A DNA stretch of 64,000 nucleotides from Cryptomeria japonica (Eukaryota > Streptophyta > Pinopsida > Cupressales > Cupressaceae). This document shows, piece by piece, positions 50,865 through 63,333 of the stretch (the stretch's first letter is position 1; the number at the start of each line of letters is the position of its first letter). The position numbers and the translations under genes were made by a program. Where the stretch lies: contig NC_081409.1 in assembly GCF_030272615.1 (NCBI RefSeq), positions 531,064,291-531,128,290 of the forward strand, read 5' to 3'. Under the pieces are notes generated by a model. It did not search any database. It was given only the letters and a program-made list of their open reading frames with translations, and had not been told where the DNA came from.

Positions 50865-51101
50865 GAGTCCAATTTTTGCTTTGATTTCCTGGTGGAAGAG
50901 TTATATTACCCTTCTTATGACTCTCCTAAGACCCATATAGTCCGTTCTATTATTAGACATGACTAATCCTGATACAGCCACATCTATTCCTATCTATGTG
51001 ACCAAATTATCTTAGGAAATCTTACCTAAAATGAGAAAAGAAACCTAACTCAAAATGCTTCACGGTATGTTATTATAGCTAATGATTTATTTAGATGAGG
51101 T

Positions 51102-52224
51102 TTGGATGGTACATTGCTTAGATGTCTAGAAACTGAAGAATCTAAACGTGCATTATCAGAAGTCCATGAAGGTATTTGTGGATCTCATTCGAATGGCCTT
51201 ACTTTAGCTCGGAAACTACTACGGGCTGGCTACTACTGGTCAGACATGGAAAAAAATGCCATCCAATTTGCTAAGACTTGTGAGAAATGTCAGCTTCATG
51301 GAAATCTCATACATGCCTCGGTAAGGGACCTCATACCATTTATTACACACTGGACTTTTTGGCAATGGGCCTTTGATCTCATTGGTCAGATATATCCTGC
51401 TTCATCCAATGGACATAAATTTATCATAACGGCCACTGAGTATTTCACCAAGTGGGTAGAAGCAGTTTCTCTCATTAAAGCAACTGGTGAACAATTCACC
51501 TTGTTCATCCTGAACTATATCATCTACAGGTATGGGATACCTTCATCCATCGTGACTGATAATGGAGGACAGTTTAAGAATAAAGATCTGGACAAGCTTT
51601 GTGAGAAATTCAAAATAAAACAACACTAGTCATTGGTATATTACCCTCAAGGTAATGGACAAGCTGAGGCATCTAACAAAAACCTATTGACTATCTTGCA
51701 TAGAACAGTGAACAATCTGGGAAGGATTGGCATCTGCAGCTCAATCTTGCACTATGGGCTTACAGAACAAGTATCAGAACACCTACTGGGGCTACACCTT
51801 TCTCTTTGGTGTATGGGTCTGAAGTAGTACTACCTATTGAAGTAGAAATACCATCTCTAAGAGTTTCTTTGCAAAGTCTTGTTATTGATGAAGATCATAG
51901 AATATCTAGATTGCAAGAACTCGAATTGCTAGATGAGCATCGGCAAGTGGCGTTTGATCATCTTAGAGTATATTAGAAGAGAATGTCCAACTGATATAAC
52001 AAGAAAGTTTGACAAAGAGAATTTCAAGTTGGTGACCTATTTCTGAGAGAAAATCCAAAAAATCAACAGTTTCGCGACAATAAAGGGAAGTTTGAACCCA
52101 ACTGGTTGGGTCCCTACATTGTTACTACAGTATTCGGCTCTGGTGCCTATCAACTCTCAAACTCTAAAGGAGAACAACTCCGTGAACCGATTAACACCAT
52201 CCACTTGAAGAAATTCTTCGCTTA
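51102..52224 (+). pseudogene. Tat integrase
   Basis: The zinc finger is near 51160-51300 (HEGICGSHSNG ... CEKCQLHG). Catalytic blocks: FDLIGQIYPAS (D), IVTDNGGQFKNKDL (D), YYPQGNGQAEASNK (E, after a stop at 51627). A frame break near 51720-51830 leads to the C-terminal part REFQVGDLFLRENPKNQQFR and IHLKKFFA, ending at 52224. No chromodomain is seen, as expected for Tat. Confidence 0.85.
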
Positions 52225-52254
52225 GCATTCTCTATGCCACCAACTTGTACAGCT

Positions 52255-52450
52255 GGAAAAAGTCCTGAAAAAAATCAAAAAAATCAAAAAAATCATAAAA
52301 TACAAAAAAAAAAAAAAAAAATCATCAAAAGAAAAAAAAAAAAAAGAAAGAAAATGCCCTGGTGAAAACCTGGTAAACAGGCACCTTGGTAAAAAAAAAT
52401 TTGAATCTCTACCAAGCAGGTGAAAACCTAGCAAACAGGCACCTCTTGTA
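52255..52450 (+). repeat. A-rich tract and duplicated TGAAAACCTGGTAAACAGGC motif after pol
   Basis: A-rich runs (52255-52350) are followed by TGAAAACCTGGTAAACAGGC at 52363 and TGAAAACCTAGCAAACAGGC at 52421. The non-autonomous element shows the same order and orientation relative to its own ORF (13400 down to 13258). Confidence 0.82.
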
Positions 52451-52464
52451 CTCAAGTGCTCCAT

Positions 52465-53849
52465 CTATCAACGCAACGTTGGCATTTCCCGCTTTCATGC
52501 ATCTTTGCTTTCGCTTGTCCATATTTTTCAGTCACTTTTGTGACATTCTGGTTCATTGGAACCCTCATAACTTGAAACTGATCAATGTCCTATTCTTAGG
52601 TTAATTGACAAAGCACATTACATATCCTAAGCAGTGTCAACCAAGTCATCTTTTCGTCAGTGAAACCTGGTTGTCCACTCCGAGTCAGTCACCTGTCTCC
52701 TAACTACCAAAGAGTTTTTTTATCATTGAGTAAACAAGCAAAACAACATAACGGAAAATAATCACTAAACAGTTTGAGCTATGAATGAAAATTTTCTTTG
52801 TGTGCTGTCTTTTATATTATTTTTTGATTATTATCCCTCTGAGTAACTCGAGGAAGTCTATTGTGACTAAGAGGAGCAAAGATTGTGGGTATAATATTTT
52901 CTTTGTTTTTTTCTTGATCCCAATGATCTGGAAACATATAAATTAGTTGGGTGTTTGTGATAAGAGCCTTCACAACAAGGTGAAATCACCTCACATACCT
53001 CGACTCCTCTTATTTGTATGCTATAGGGAGGTCCATATCATTTCTTTGTTTATTTTGAGGGAATTTCTTTATGATGCAATTCGGGTCCCTACAAAATCTG
53101 TCTAAGGATATGAATGAAAAAAGGGTCATTGTGGACAAGATAATACATATTGCACATTGAAAAAGAAAGGAACTCTAACCTGCCTGTTGTGTTTGTTATG
53201 CTCAGTGATGAATCTTAAGTATTTTAAATCTAGTGACTAGGTTTAGGATGCATTTTGCATATCATTTTGCATATCATTTCGCATATCATTTCGCATATCA
53301 TTTTGCATATCATTCTGCATTTTTTGTGAATTTAGAGTGATTTTGATATGATAATAATCTCTTTATCTTCTGAATGAGAGCTCAAAGCATCATCATTTCT
53401 TCTGCTAAGTGGTCTATTTATCATCATTTCTTCGATCGAGTACTTGTGTTTTGAGATGTTTTAGCAGCATACATAAACATTTAATATAGCTTCATACATT
53501 TCATTATTCACTCATCTGTATTCATCTTATTGTATAGAAAAATAAAAACATTGCATTGCTCATTCATTCATTTGCATATGAAAAGAAACAAAAATAGACA
53601 TCCATAATCATTTGCATTACATACATTCATATTGAAAAGAAATGCATACATATAGAATAAAGCATATAAAAGACATCTCATAAATGAATCAACACAAGTA
53701 CGATGAAGTCAAATCAGATCTCGTATATATATATATATATATATATCATGTCAAGTCTAAAGGTACAAAATGATGTCGAATGACATATACAAACTCCCAT
53801 CGGAGCAAGAATAGTATAGGCTACAAAAAAATGGGTGTGTCTACAAAAA
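52465..53849 (+). other. Tat post-pol spacer
   Basis: About 1.4 kb without a supported gene. It contains five 12-bp GCATATCATTTY repeats at 53257-53320 and a TA run near 53731-53750. Confidence 0.6.
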
Positions 53850-56268
53850 AAATATATCCGAGCTACAAGAAGAATATCTAGCTCTGAGCCTCTCCCTCAT
53901 TGCCTAGTGGAGGGGGAGGAGCCTAATGACCAGGATCCTATCAAGGTGCTCGAGCTCCCTCAAAATGTGCCATATACTGGTAATAAGGAATCACCTACTG
54001 TTCTACTGGAACTGCCACACTATATGTTGTGACATAGTTGGCTGCCCTGTTGTTCTGATGTAAAACCTCCTGTTGGAGGGTGTCTCGCTCCGCTCTCATC
54101 ACCGCAAGCTAATGATCACACTCTACTCTCAGCTCAGCCAGCTGCTAATCATGCTCAGCCCTCACCTCTGCAAGCTGCTGGTCTCGCTCCGCCAACTAAG
54201 TCTGATCCACTGTCAACTGTGACTGCACCTTTGCAAGATGTGCTCTCATCGACCATCTTGTGTTTGTCCCCTACTTTCTTACTGGCTCTCCACCTCTAGT
54301 ACCACCCTGATCCTCCCTCCGTTGTCGGACCTATCTCGGAGCTACTCACTCCTCCTCACCTCCACCCAATCTCACTCCTACTCTCCCAAGGGATCCGTCC
54401 TCACCCCTCTGTTGTCCACCCTTAGCTGGAACCCTGCTGCTACTAACACTAGGATCACCACCTATCCACCTCAGAGCCTCAACTCTCTATCTCTATCCCT
54501 ATCTCTAGCCCTATCTCGGACCTTGTCCCTATACCTATGCAGGGGCATCATCCTCAACATCCTCAATACGCAGTGCCTGCTCACCCGGATCAGTAAACCT
54601 AGGAAAAGGATGTTGTTGGAACCACTCTCTATACTAGGGCAATACCCTGCATCTGCAACATCATCCATATAATCCCATCTGAGGCACTGTAGACCAGTCA
54701 GCTCTTGCATGGCCAAGGCATAAGATAACCATGGAGACCATCCCTGTCTCTCCTCATCCGCATAATGCGCATACGTTGTATACTCTTGTGAGATCCCCCG
54801 AGGCTGGCCATACTGCCTCATCACCCATGATACAACAAACCACTCCACAATAGTCTATGATCTCCATATAAGTGGGTGCGTAACAAAAAGGTCCCTGTGG
54901 ACTAGCTGCCAGTCATCCCAAGGCTCCAAACCTCTATAAGATCTCCACACTAGGGCTATCAAATCGTCTAACTATCGTCACCAAAAATTTGTCTTGCCCA
55001 GATGGGGCTGCGTAATATAACCAGCATACCTGTATATAATTGGCTGCCCAAGCTCTCTACTATCATCTACCACCAGCCCACAAATGGGAAGATGTTCCCA
55101 AGCCCAACCCTATAAAATATATACACCTGTGGCCACGCTCCGACCATCTCTATACATGATCTCATGCATCTCACGATACATGTGAGCCAACAAGCAAGAA
55201 CCCCAGCCAAGCCTCTGAGGGGTCTCCATCAATCTCATCAACATCCTGCCCCAACCACACTAGAAACCCTGATGCCCTCTATCTGGCATCAAAAAATAGC
55301 CTATGAATCCTGCTAGAACACATGCCAAAGGAAACTCCTCGTTGTATCTGCTCATCAATATGTCCCAACTAATGGAATGAGTCAAAATGTTAGGATCTCT
55401 GAAGACATGCCTCACTGCCTGCAATCTTGGAAGGTGCCCTGAATTGTAGTCCACCTTATCCCCAGCAAAAGGGATAAGGAGGGTCCTATATACATCCTCG
55501 GGAGTGATAGTCAACACCCCCACTGGCAGATAAAAGGTGTTATGCTCTGAATGGAAATGCTCTACCAATGTCGTGAGCATTCTGTGATTCACACAGATAT
55601 CTGGAAAACTAAGAAGATGAGTCAAACCACATACATCAATATGAGCCTGCTCAACCTTAGATAAATGTTGAACTAATGCCATAGTGGGAGGATAAATGCA
55701 TCTAAAGAGAATAGGAGGTAATCAAACCTGCAAAAACCCAACAACAAAGCATCAGAAAACATTCCAAATTAGCCTACACGAGAAGTAAAACATCAAGCAA
55801 ATCCAACTAAGTCAAATGCAAAATCAAATTTTCATGTTTAGACCTTCAAAAATGCTCACTGTCTCCCGAACGACAAAACACAGAGGGATAGAATCTCGTA
55901 CAAGTCAGGAATAGCTCTCATGCGACAAAACAACCCCAAACGACAAGCTATTGGGTCTTGCACGACAAAATGGTCTTTTTACAGACCTGTCATACGATAC
56001 AAGGGTGCATCCCGAACAACAATTCTAATAACCTCAAACAACAAAAGATAACTTACTAGTTACAAATATGAGACAAAATCCTGTCTCGCACGATAAAATG
56101 TGAAACCCGACCCCAAACATGCGAAAAACTTGAAAAATGAGCAAAAAAAATTCAAAATTGAAAACATAAAGAGGCTTAAGATCGATCACTTACCGTTGGC
56201 TCATAGTTTCGGGGTCGATTATGATGTCTCTGGTGCTCAAATCGATGCTGACGAGTAGGGACCACCAT
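53850..56268 (-). pseudogene. Antisense ORF of the Tat element, plant-mobile-domain-like, probably spliced
   Basis: On the minus strand a short first exon starts at ATG 56268 (MVVPTRQHRFEHQRHH) and ends at donor CG/GTAAGT (56195/56194). An intron of about 465 bp ends at TTTTTGCAG (about 55730). The main exon encodes a PMD-like domain (55682-55260: NTFYLPVGVLTITPEDVY, LLIPFAGDKVDY, WDILMSRYNEEFPLA). After stops comes 54848-54471 with an RDRDRDRE tract, then coiled-coil heptads near 54060-54200 (QLAEVRAEHD-like). A TGA lies directly after the acceptor. The reading phase across the intron was not confirmed. Antisense ORFs between pol and 3' LTR are known in Tat elements. Confidence 0.62.
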
Positions 56269-56734
56269 TTTCTTTGCAGAAGGCTTTTTGAATTTTCAAA
56301 CTTGGAGGGTTAAAATGATTTGAAAATGACACTTTTGTCCCATATATAGCAAAAGACCTAATTTTTCAACTTGCTCCGATGGACATGAAAATTGTACCCT
56401 TAGCTAATTAGCCCGCTCTGATTCCATTTTTGGGATTGAAATCAAAATTCGAGATCATTTTGCTAGTCAATTTCACAATTTGGACCACTTAGCGCTCTTT
56501 TTATCAAATGCTCATTCTTTCTTCAAATTGCACTCAATTTCAATGCTGAATATCAATTTCAATTCTACACATCAACTTCATGATCAATTTTGCGCTTAAC
56601 TCATAAATCAACGTCAATTTTTCAAATATTCCTCAGAATCAATTTGCGCTCAAATAACTTATTTTCACCACACAATTGCCTATGATCAAGTACCCTCACT
56701 ATCTTTCAATTTCGCTCCTGAGGGGGCGTACTCA
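56269..56734. other. Region between the antisense ORF start and the duplicated pre-LTR segment
   Basis: No coding frame is seen. It would contain the antisense ORF's promoter. A G-rich tract CTGAGGGGGCG at 56719-56729 ends it and may act as a second polypurine tract. Confidence 0.5.
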
Positions 56735-57447
56735 TGACCTTATGACCTCACATCTTCAATATTGAGAAATAAATTTTTCAAATCTTCATCAAAAGTCGAA
56801 CAAAATCTTTTTAACTAAACAAAATCAATTCTCATTGCTAAGGGGCATCTCAGCTTCATCGCTTCACATCAAGTTGAGATCTCTCGATTATCTGAATCGA
56901 ATCAATCGCTAGGGGCATATCAGTTTCATCGCTTCAAATCAAGATGATATTTTTCCTTCATCTGAATCAATCTCTTAACGTTAATTAGTTTCATCACTTC
57001 AAAACAAGTTGATTATTCCTTTAAACTCACTCAAAAGTTTAAAGAGTATCTTTGATCACACTCAATCTAAGCAAGTGTTCAATATTCATTTCTTGATCAA
57101 GCTGGACAGTTTATCTTCATCATGTCTTGATCAATCAAGCTCAAGATCAATTTTTATCATCACTCACTGCATCTAAGTTCAATCAAGTTCTAGATCACTA
57201 AGATCCGCTTCTTGATCAGTCAAGTTCAAGTTCAGTATCTTTTGTTTCTATCATTCCTCAGTTCAATCAAGTTTGGGAATGGTATTGCTTTAATCAGACT
57301 TCATTCAGCTTTGTCGCTTTGAATCAAGCTAAACACCTTGCTCTTCATCTGGTTCATGATCAATCAAGTTCAGAACTGGCATCTCCTAGACATCACACAT
57401 TCTTTGAACCAACATGCTGCTCGCATATTAATTCAAAGAGGGGCAAA
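56735..57447 (+). repeat. Pre-3'-LTR interior (parent of the left extension), ending in the polypurine tract
   Basis: It matches 40201-40913. TTCAAAGAGGGGCAAA at 57432-57447 abuts the 3' LTR. The segment contains many AATCAAG/TTCAATCAAGTTC-type short repeats. Confidence 0.82.
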
Positions 57448-58575
57448 TGTAATACCCTAAAAATGGTCATCTAAACCATGGGCCCCTAATCTCAACAACA
57501 TCACCAAGGTCCTAACCAAAGGTAATTAAATCAACCTTGAGCACATTATTAATTCTTTAATCATCAAATATCACATGGCAAATCAATTATTCAATATTAA
57601 TTAAATATTCATTTAAGTAATTGAATCATTTCCAAGAATATCATTTTGATCAATTATCCCATTTTAATTTATTAAATATCATTGCATATTTAATTAATTA
57701 ATAAAATTGTCATTTAATCATGCAAAAGGAATTAATTTATTACAAAAGAGGAATTAATTATAAAAGAAGAGTTGAATTGAAATTAAAATAAAAGAATTTA
57801 ATTGAGAGATAAATCAAACTTGAGATATTATTTCTTTTTCTAAATTTAGAACTTGAAATCAGAAAAGCAATTAATTGAATTATTGAATTATTCTCTAAAA
57901 TTGGAACTCAAAGTTTTTCAAAAAAAGAAGTTCAGTTGCATTGAAAAGACTCTTTTCTTGAATAAATAAAAGAATTATCTATTTTTATCACAAATGCAAG
58001 GAATTAATTTATTATTATTTCCAATGCAACTTGGACTTCTAATTTGAATGCATTTCAATTAAACTATAATTAGAATCTATCTCAAGGTTAACTAAACCTG
58101 ATTTCTCAATTATTTTCAATTAATCCTAAATTGGGATTTTCTCTTGGTAAGTCTCTATAAATTCAATCTTTAGCTGTCATTTCAATTGACCCCAGAGATT
58201 TTTGAGAACACCCTTGGAGATTATTAACGCTAATTTCGCTCTAAAGTCATTGAAGATTATTGTTCTTTTTTAGATTATTTGCATCCATCATTGCTTGAAT
58301 CCATATTGCTTGAATTCATTATTTCCTTGAATTATCCATCCATCTTGCATCCATATAGTTAATATCATATAGATTAAATCCTCCGTCTTGGTGTAGTCTA
58401 GTCACTGGTATTACTTATAACAATCTGAGAGCAATCTTATACTCGCATCTTTTAGAAGGCAATTAGTCGCTTTGTTATGGTTTATTACTTATTGATTATT
58501 GATTACTAACCATGCATATAATGACTTAATTAAAGTGTTGTGCTTGCAGCTACAAACCACTTTTTCACACACACA
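57448..58575 (+). repeat. Tat 3' LTR (1,128 bp)
   Basis: It pairs with 40914-42044. It ends in ACACACACA and is followed directly by the right copy of the 137-bp flank duplication. Confidence 0.85.
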
Positions 58576-58712
58576 CCCATATCAGTAGTAACAATGGGAT
58601 CTACTTCACCAACTTTCAATTTCATCATGTGACCAAAGGCTTTATCCACATCCATGATTTTTGGCCTCTTATTTGGAGGGTAAAGAGCCCATAAAAGAAA
58701 AGCCTCTTCATT
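58576..58712. repeat. 137-bp direct duplication, right copy
   Basis: It matches 40058-40194. The outer ORF continues to the right of it, so this copy joins the upstream part of that ORF. Confidence 0.92.
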
Positions 58713-60787
58713 TTGGTCAAATCTAGAGCCAACATACACATCATTTACCCCCTGAATATCCAATTTAAAATCCTTATTATTATAATGTAACATGCTATCA
58801 AAAATAAATGATGCACTCATGTCCTATCTTGTAAAGATGATGATGCCTACTTCACTAAGAAGTTATTTTCCCCTTTGAGGGGTTATAGTGGTTAATTCTA
58901 AATTGATTTCTTCCTTTAGTTTCCCCAACAATTTTGATTCTTTTTCAGGGGTTACATTTGGGATAGAGTCTCTCAGTTTTTTCCCTTTGAAATTATATAA
59001 AAAGGATTTAAATTCTTTTGACTTAATAAAAACATCATCAAACACAAAGGAAGAATACTCATCGTATCTTGCATCACTATGGATGTTCGAACTGGCAACA
59101 ATTTTCTCTTGCAAGTCTACCTCTTCTATTGTGTCTGGTGTTTGATGCCTAGATACCACCTCAACTTCTTCGGACTCGCCTTCACTCTCTTCTTCTTCAG
59201 TTTCCATTTCTTGCAATCTCTTTTTCTTTTCTTCTGATTTCTTGTTCAATTCATCAATGGTTGAATGGACCTCTTCCTCCTCCATGTTTCTAAACATGTC
59301 CTCTGCTTCCAAGTAAACATGACTATAATCTCTCAGATTTTGACTTTTCTTCCAATTGTGAATATATCCCTTAGGGTCATAATTGACCCTAGCAACATGT
59401 TTGAACAAATTGTATTCTTCAATCAGTTCCCTATCAATGGCTTCATAAGCCTCTGTTGATACAATGGTAAAATCCCCAAAACTAAGAGTCCCAGGTAGGA
59501 ATGTTTGCTTATGCATACCTCCAAAATGTTTTGCATTCGAAACACTTAACTATCTCACAATCTCCAGATAAGAAATTTTGTCTAGTACAAGTTTTGGCAA
59601 CAGATATGGGGTTCCTTCAAAACCATAAATCCTAAAGCAAGTAAAATCCTTGTGAACAAACCAATCACCCTAGTTGTGATTGATGATACCTCTTTCATCA
59701 AAAACAGCAGGTCTAATAAATATTTTAACTTTAGTGGAAATAGATCCTTCACACGGGACACCATACATCTGGTATAAAGGCTTTCTATTATCTCTTCAAA
59801 ATTGATGTAGTTTGATTTCATATATCGTGAATCCCAAACTAATTTCCACGTCTATATTGGTTGTTCTTTACCTACTTTGTCCACTGTGTTCAATTTTAAA
59901 TTCACTGGCCACATGCCCCTAAATCTTTCATAAAATAAAATCAAATGCATTAACAACAAGTAAAACTTGAAAGTGGGCTCCCTATTATCTCTGAGGTTCA
60001 AGAAGCCTTCATGTCATTTTTCTACAACATAAGTATCATAATCAAAGGGTCTTGGCTCATACATCTGTACATTTGCTACTAACACCAGTGACCCAATATT
60101 AGCTACAGCAGGGACCTCTGTACCTCCAACCTGTTCACATGACATATAGGTGTACTATAAGTAGTGTCTGAAAATGTCCATGTTGAATGGGGAACCATCC
60201 TCTTCGGTTAGAATGCCCTTCTAAACCCTATGGAAAGCTAAGTTCCACCCTTTATAAGTAGTATCCATTTTAACAAATTCATTTTCTAGTTCTTCAAACG
60301 ACAACGGTACATTAGGGTTAGGGTCTAAGCTAAAAACTTCATCTATGTTGTTGTGGCTAAATCTGATAAACACTTCGCCATTTGGAAACTGAATGCATCT
60401 CTTCATAGAATTGTATTTTTTGACCAAGAATTCCATCAATCTGGTATTTACAAAAACATTTGGAACAACTAGTTTACCTAAGTTGGTTATCCACGGGTTA
60501 CAAATTGGTACTTCTCTGTCCTTTCTCAGAAAATGAAACAGGATGAAATCATAACCTCTCACCTTTTTCCACATATCTCCAACCCCTTTAAACCTGTCCT
60601 CAAGCTGGTCTTTTCTAGGCAAATGTTGTTTCGACCTCCTTGATTTTGGGCTTGGGGCCTACAATTGATCAATGATATCTTGATTCAGTTTCAGTGCAGG
60701 AGGGACTTCCGTTGTTTTGGATTTTTTAGACATGGATGCAAAGCCCTTATCACTCCTCTTTCTTCCTAATGCACTTGTAGCCTCCAT
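58576..60787 (-). pseudogene. Outer PMD-like/coiled-coil ORF, N-terminal two thirds
   Basis: ATG at 60787 (MEATSALGRKRSDKGFASMS) begins a frame with a basic, nuclear-signal-like N-terminus and a TAG near 60660. It continues through 60622-60221 (FPNGEVFIRFSHNNIDEVFS, a PMD-like block), then a frame with several stops (60220-59520). It continues in 59516-58863 (GTLSFGDFTIVSTEAYEAID, a long E/K-rich coil and EEEESEGESEEVEVV) and 58820-58576 (FLLWALYPPNKRPKIMDVDK). It joins 40057-39667 and 1058-717. The whole would be about 980 residues. No gag or pol motif is present. The function is unknown; such ORFs are typical passengers of plant retroelements. Confidence 0.6.
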
Positions 60788-62604
60788 GATACATGAAGAA
60801 TTGTGAGCAATAATTCTCACCTTGTGTGTTTTTTACTAAGACGCAACCTGCATTTGGTTCTTAATTTGCCTCGTGTGAGCCATCAATCTACTCAATTGCA
60901 CACATTAAATACAAGCTTCTTTGGCTTTAGTTTTGAATTGTATCTATAATGGCTCATTGGTAAATGCTTTCCTGATGAATTACTCCCTTGGCGCTATCGG
61001 CAATAGTTCATTCCTTAAGTCGCTTTGTTTTTTATCAGTGTGTGTCTTCCCGAGCCCTCCATCAGGTATCGGTATAACCTTGAATAGCCTTTGTCGATAG
61101 TTACTTTTTCCTCGATGAATCTCCTACTCTATTATTTCTATCGAGCATCAAGATAGCTTGAAATGTTACACCTTGATCTCTTTAAGTTGTACCGATGACT
61201 AAGGCTTCTCTCCCTATCAATGTAAGTCTTACCAATAGCCTTATCGGTCGTCAACAAGAAAACAATTCGCATGTTCCGATAGAAAGTCATGTTGATGATA
61301 CTTTAGTAATGACTTGGTCAATGTATATCCTATCGATGTGTCTATCGAGTATCAGGATAACTCCTATCCCATTTTAGTGATAGTTAATCACATCCTGATG
61401 ACCTTTGGCTTTTCTAGGGTGCTTTCTTCAGGGTAGGCTACACCGATGGTTTGATTTGTAGACTTGTGGAGTTCTAATGGACTTCTTCCATTTCTCTTCC
61501 ACTTCTAGACATCCATACTCTCTTGTTGCTTAAAGAAAATGGAGAACTAAATGGTACTAAGATTAAGAAGCTACATACTCATCATGAGTAATGAGAAATA
61601 AACAAGCTTGTCAAGCTTGAAATCAATATGTAAGGCTAATTGTACCATTTTGTCAAAAGTTGTCAAATAGTCCTATTCAGGTCCTAATTGTTCAAATAAT
61701 GTAAATGTACCCATGGAAGGGTAATAAAGGTTTAATATGTTGTTTTGAATCCATTCTAAGGTGTTAAAAGTATCTAAGTAATGTTTAGTGGTCATTCATG
61801 TTAGAAGGCAAAAGTTGTCAAGGTATCACTAAAAAGTTGTAATGCAACAATGCATAAAATATTGTCAAATTGTACATTTCATTCTTAGGGGTAGTTGGAA
61901 TAGTTATAGAGCCATGAGAGGATATAAAATCCATCATTTATTTGGATTAAGTGTGTGTGATAGAGTTGGAGGAAATTCTTGTAAGGCTAGATCAAATAAA
62001 GCCTTTGACTATCACTTAATTCTACAGGGTTGTTATAGTTACAGAGTTGTATATCAGTTTGAAAGTAAAACTTCCATGTAATTGTTTGTTGGATAAATAG
62101 GAAGGAAGTGTATTGCTATAAATTATGAATTGGAAAATATTTTTGATGAAGATTCATGAGAAAATTGACATTTTGTTCAATACTTTTAACTATTGTTTTT
62201 GACAAACATGATTATTTGTTGCGTTAGATGTTTTTTCTAATAAGATTTGGATTGAATCTAGGCCTAATAACCTATTTAAGGTTGTATAATGAAGAGTTAT
62301 CTTTAATTAAAGATTCTATTTCTAAGTTGATTCTATTAGATGACACAATAAAAATATTTCTCTTTTTTTTAAACTCAAATATTCTTCATCAACTTGCCAA
62401 AATCAAGCTTCTTTTTTAGATAAGAAAACTATCTAAATAAAATACTCTTCATAATTGAAGAGAGATTAAGTTAAAGTAACATTTCAACTTCTATATAACT
62501 AGTTCTAAGAAGACTTCCATACTTGAGATATCCTTTTGTGTAGTTTGTGAAGGTTATGCACCGAAGTTTCAATATCCTGACTGTTTTGCATGTGAAGAAA
62601 GGCC
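60788..62604. other. Spacer between the outer ORF and the CACTA-like transposase
   Basis: About 1.8 kb without a supported gene. A repeated ATCGG/CCGATGA vocabulary at 61070-61470 is like that seen in some Copia LTRs. GAGGATATAAAATCC near 61918-61932 is a TATA-like site with short frames after it. It separates two divergent ORFs, so it may hold promoters. Confidence 0.4.
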
Positions 62605-63333
62605 ATGTCAGAAAATATCAGCAAACAACAAAATAAGGAGACAATTGCTAGATTGTGGTCTAACTTGAAAAGAAAAGGTGATGTAAAATATTATTGTCCC
62701 TACAAAATTTGTAAGGGCTTAAATACTAGAAGACTCTTAATCAAAACATCTAAGAAACATTGTAGGCAACATGGTCACATTGAAGGGGGACATGATTATC
62801 ATCCATTGGTAAGTTGTTCATTATATCATTTTAACAATTTATATACAAAATAAATCACTTCATTATGAGATCATGATCATGGTTTATTTATGTTGATCAT
62901 TTTAATATAGGTCAAGCTCCCCAGGTCACATGATATGGACCAACACAACCCGGAGAATATGTTTTTCAAAGTGGAGGAACATGGAGGTGTGAATATCGAA
63001 GTTGAAGATAATGATCCCATGGAAGATGACGATCATGCGCCAGAAAACACAATTGAAGATGATGGTACAAATACATTGATCCATGACACATTTAGTACTG
63101 GCACAGCCGATCATGATGATCAAGATGACTTTGATGTTGTTCATGATTTACCTATACTTGAGAAGGCATACGAGCCCCTTTATGAAGGCTCCCAAACAAC
63201 TCTTCTCTCTGTTGTATTATTGTTGGTGAACTTCAAGGTTATGAATGGTTTATCCAACATAACAATCTCACGTATGCTAAGGTTGTTGGCATTGTGTTGT
63301 CATTTATTTCAACCGGTATGGGATGACTACTAG
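62605..63333 (+). pseudogene. CACTA (En/Spm) TNP2-like transposase, N-terminal part, two exons
   Basis: Exon 1, 62605-62808, encodes YYCPYKICKGLNTRRLL and KKHCRQHGHIEGGHDYHPL, matching the cysteine/histidine N-terminal block of plant CACTA transposases. The intron is 62809-62910 (donor GTAAGT, acceptor ATATAG); exon lengths keep phase 0. Exon 2, 62911-63333, has an acidic stretch, then ILEKAYEPLYEGSQTTLLSV and LKVMNGLSNITISRMLRLL, a strong TNP2 signature, before a stop at 63331. Known TNP2 proteins are far longer with a DDE core, which is not present before the window ends. It is probably truncated. Confidence 0.7.

Larger units (their letters stand above)
40195..58575 (+). mobile_element. 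Tat-lineage Gypsy retrotransposon, decayed, with aberrant left end
   Basis: LTRs lie at 40914-42044 and 57448-58575, with primer site TGGCGCCCACCGTGGGG at 42049. Coding remnants run gag, protease, G-patch, RT, two RNase H domains, integrase; an antisense ORF lies between pol and the 3' LTR. Dual RNase H and an antisense ORF are known Tat-lineage traits. The element extends 713 bp further left than its LTR: 40201-40913 copies the interior just before the 3' LTR (56735-57447). Flanks are duplicated over 137 bp. Many stops and frameshifts make it non-functional. Confidence 0.85.

Noticed and set aside
52222-52464. 80-codon minus-strand frame rich in F
   Set aside because: It is a translation of the A-rich tract.
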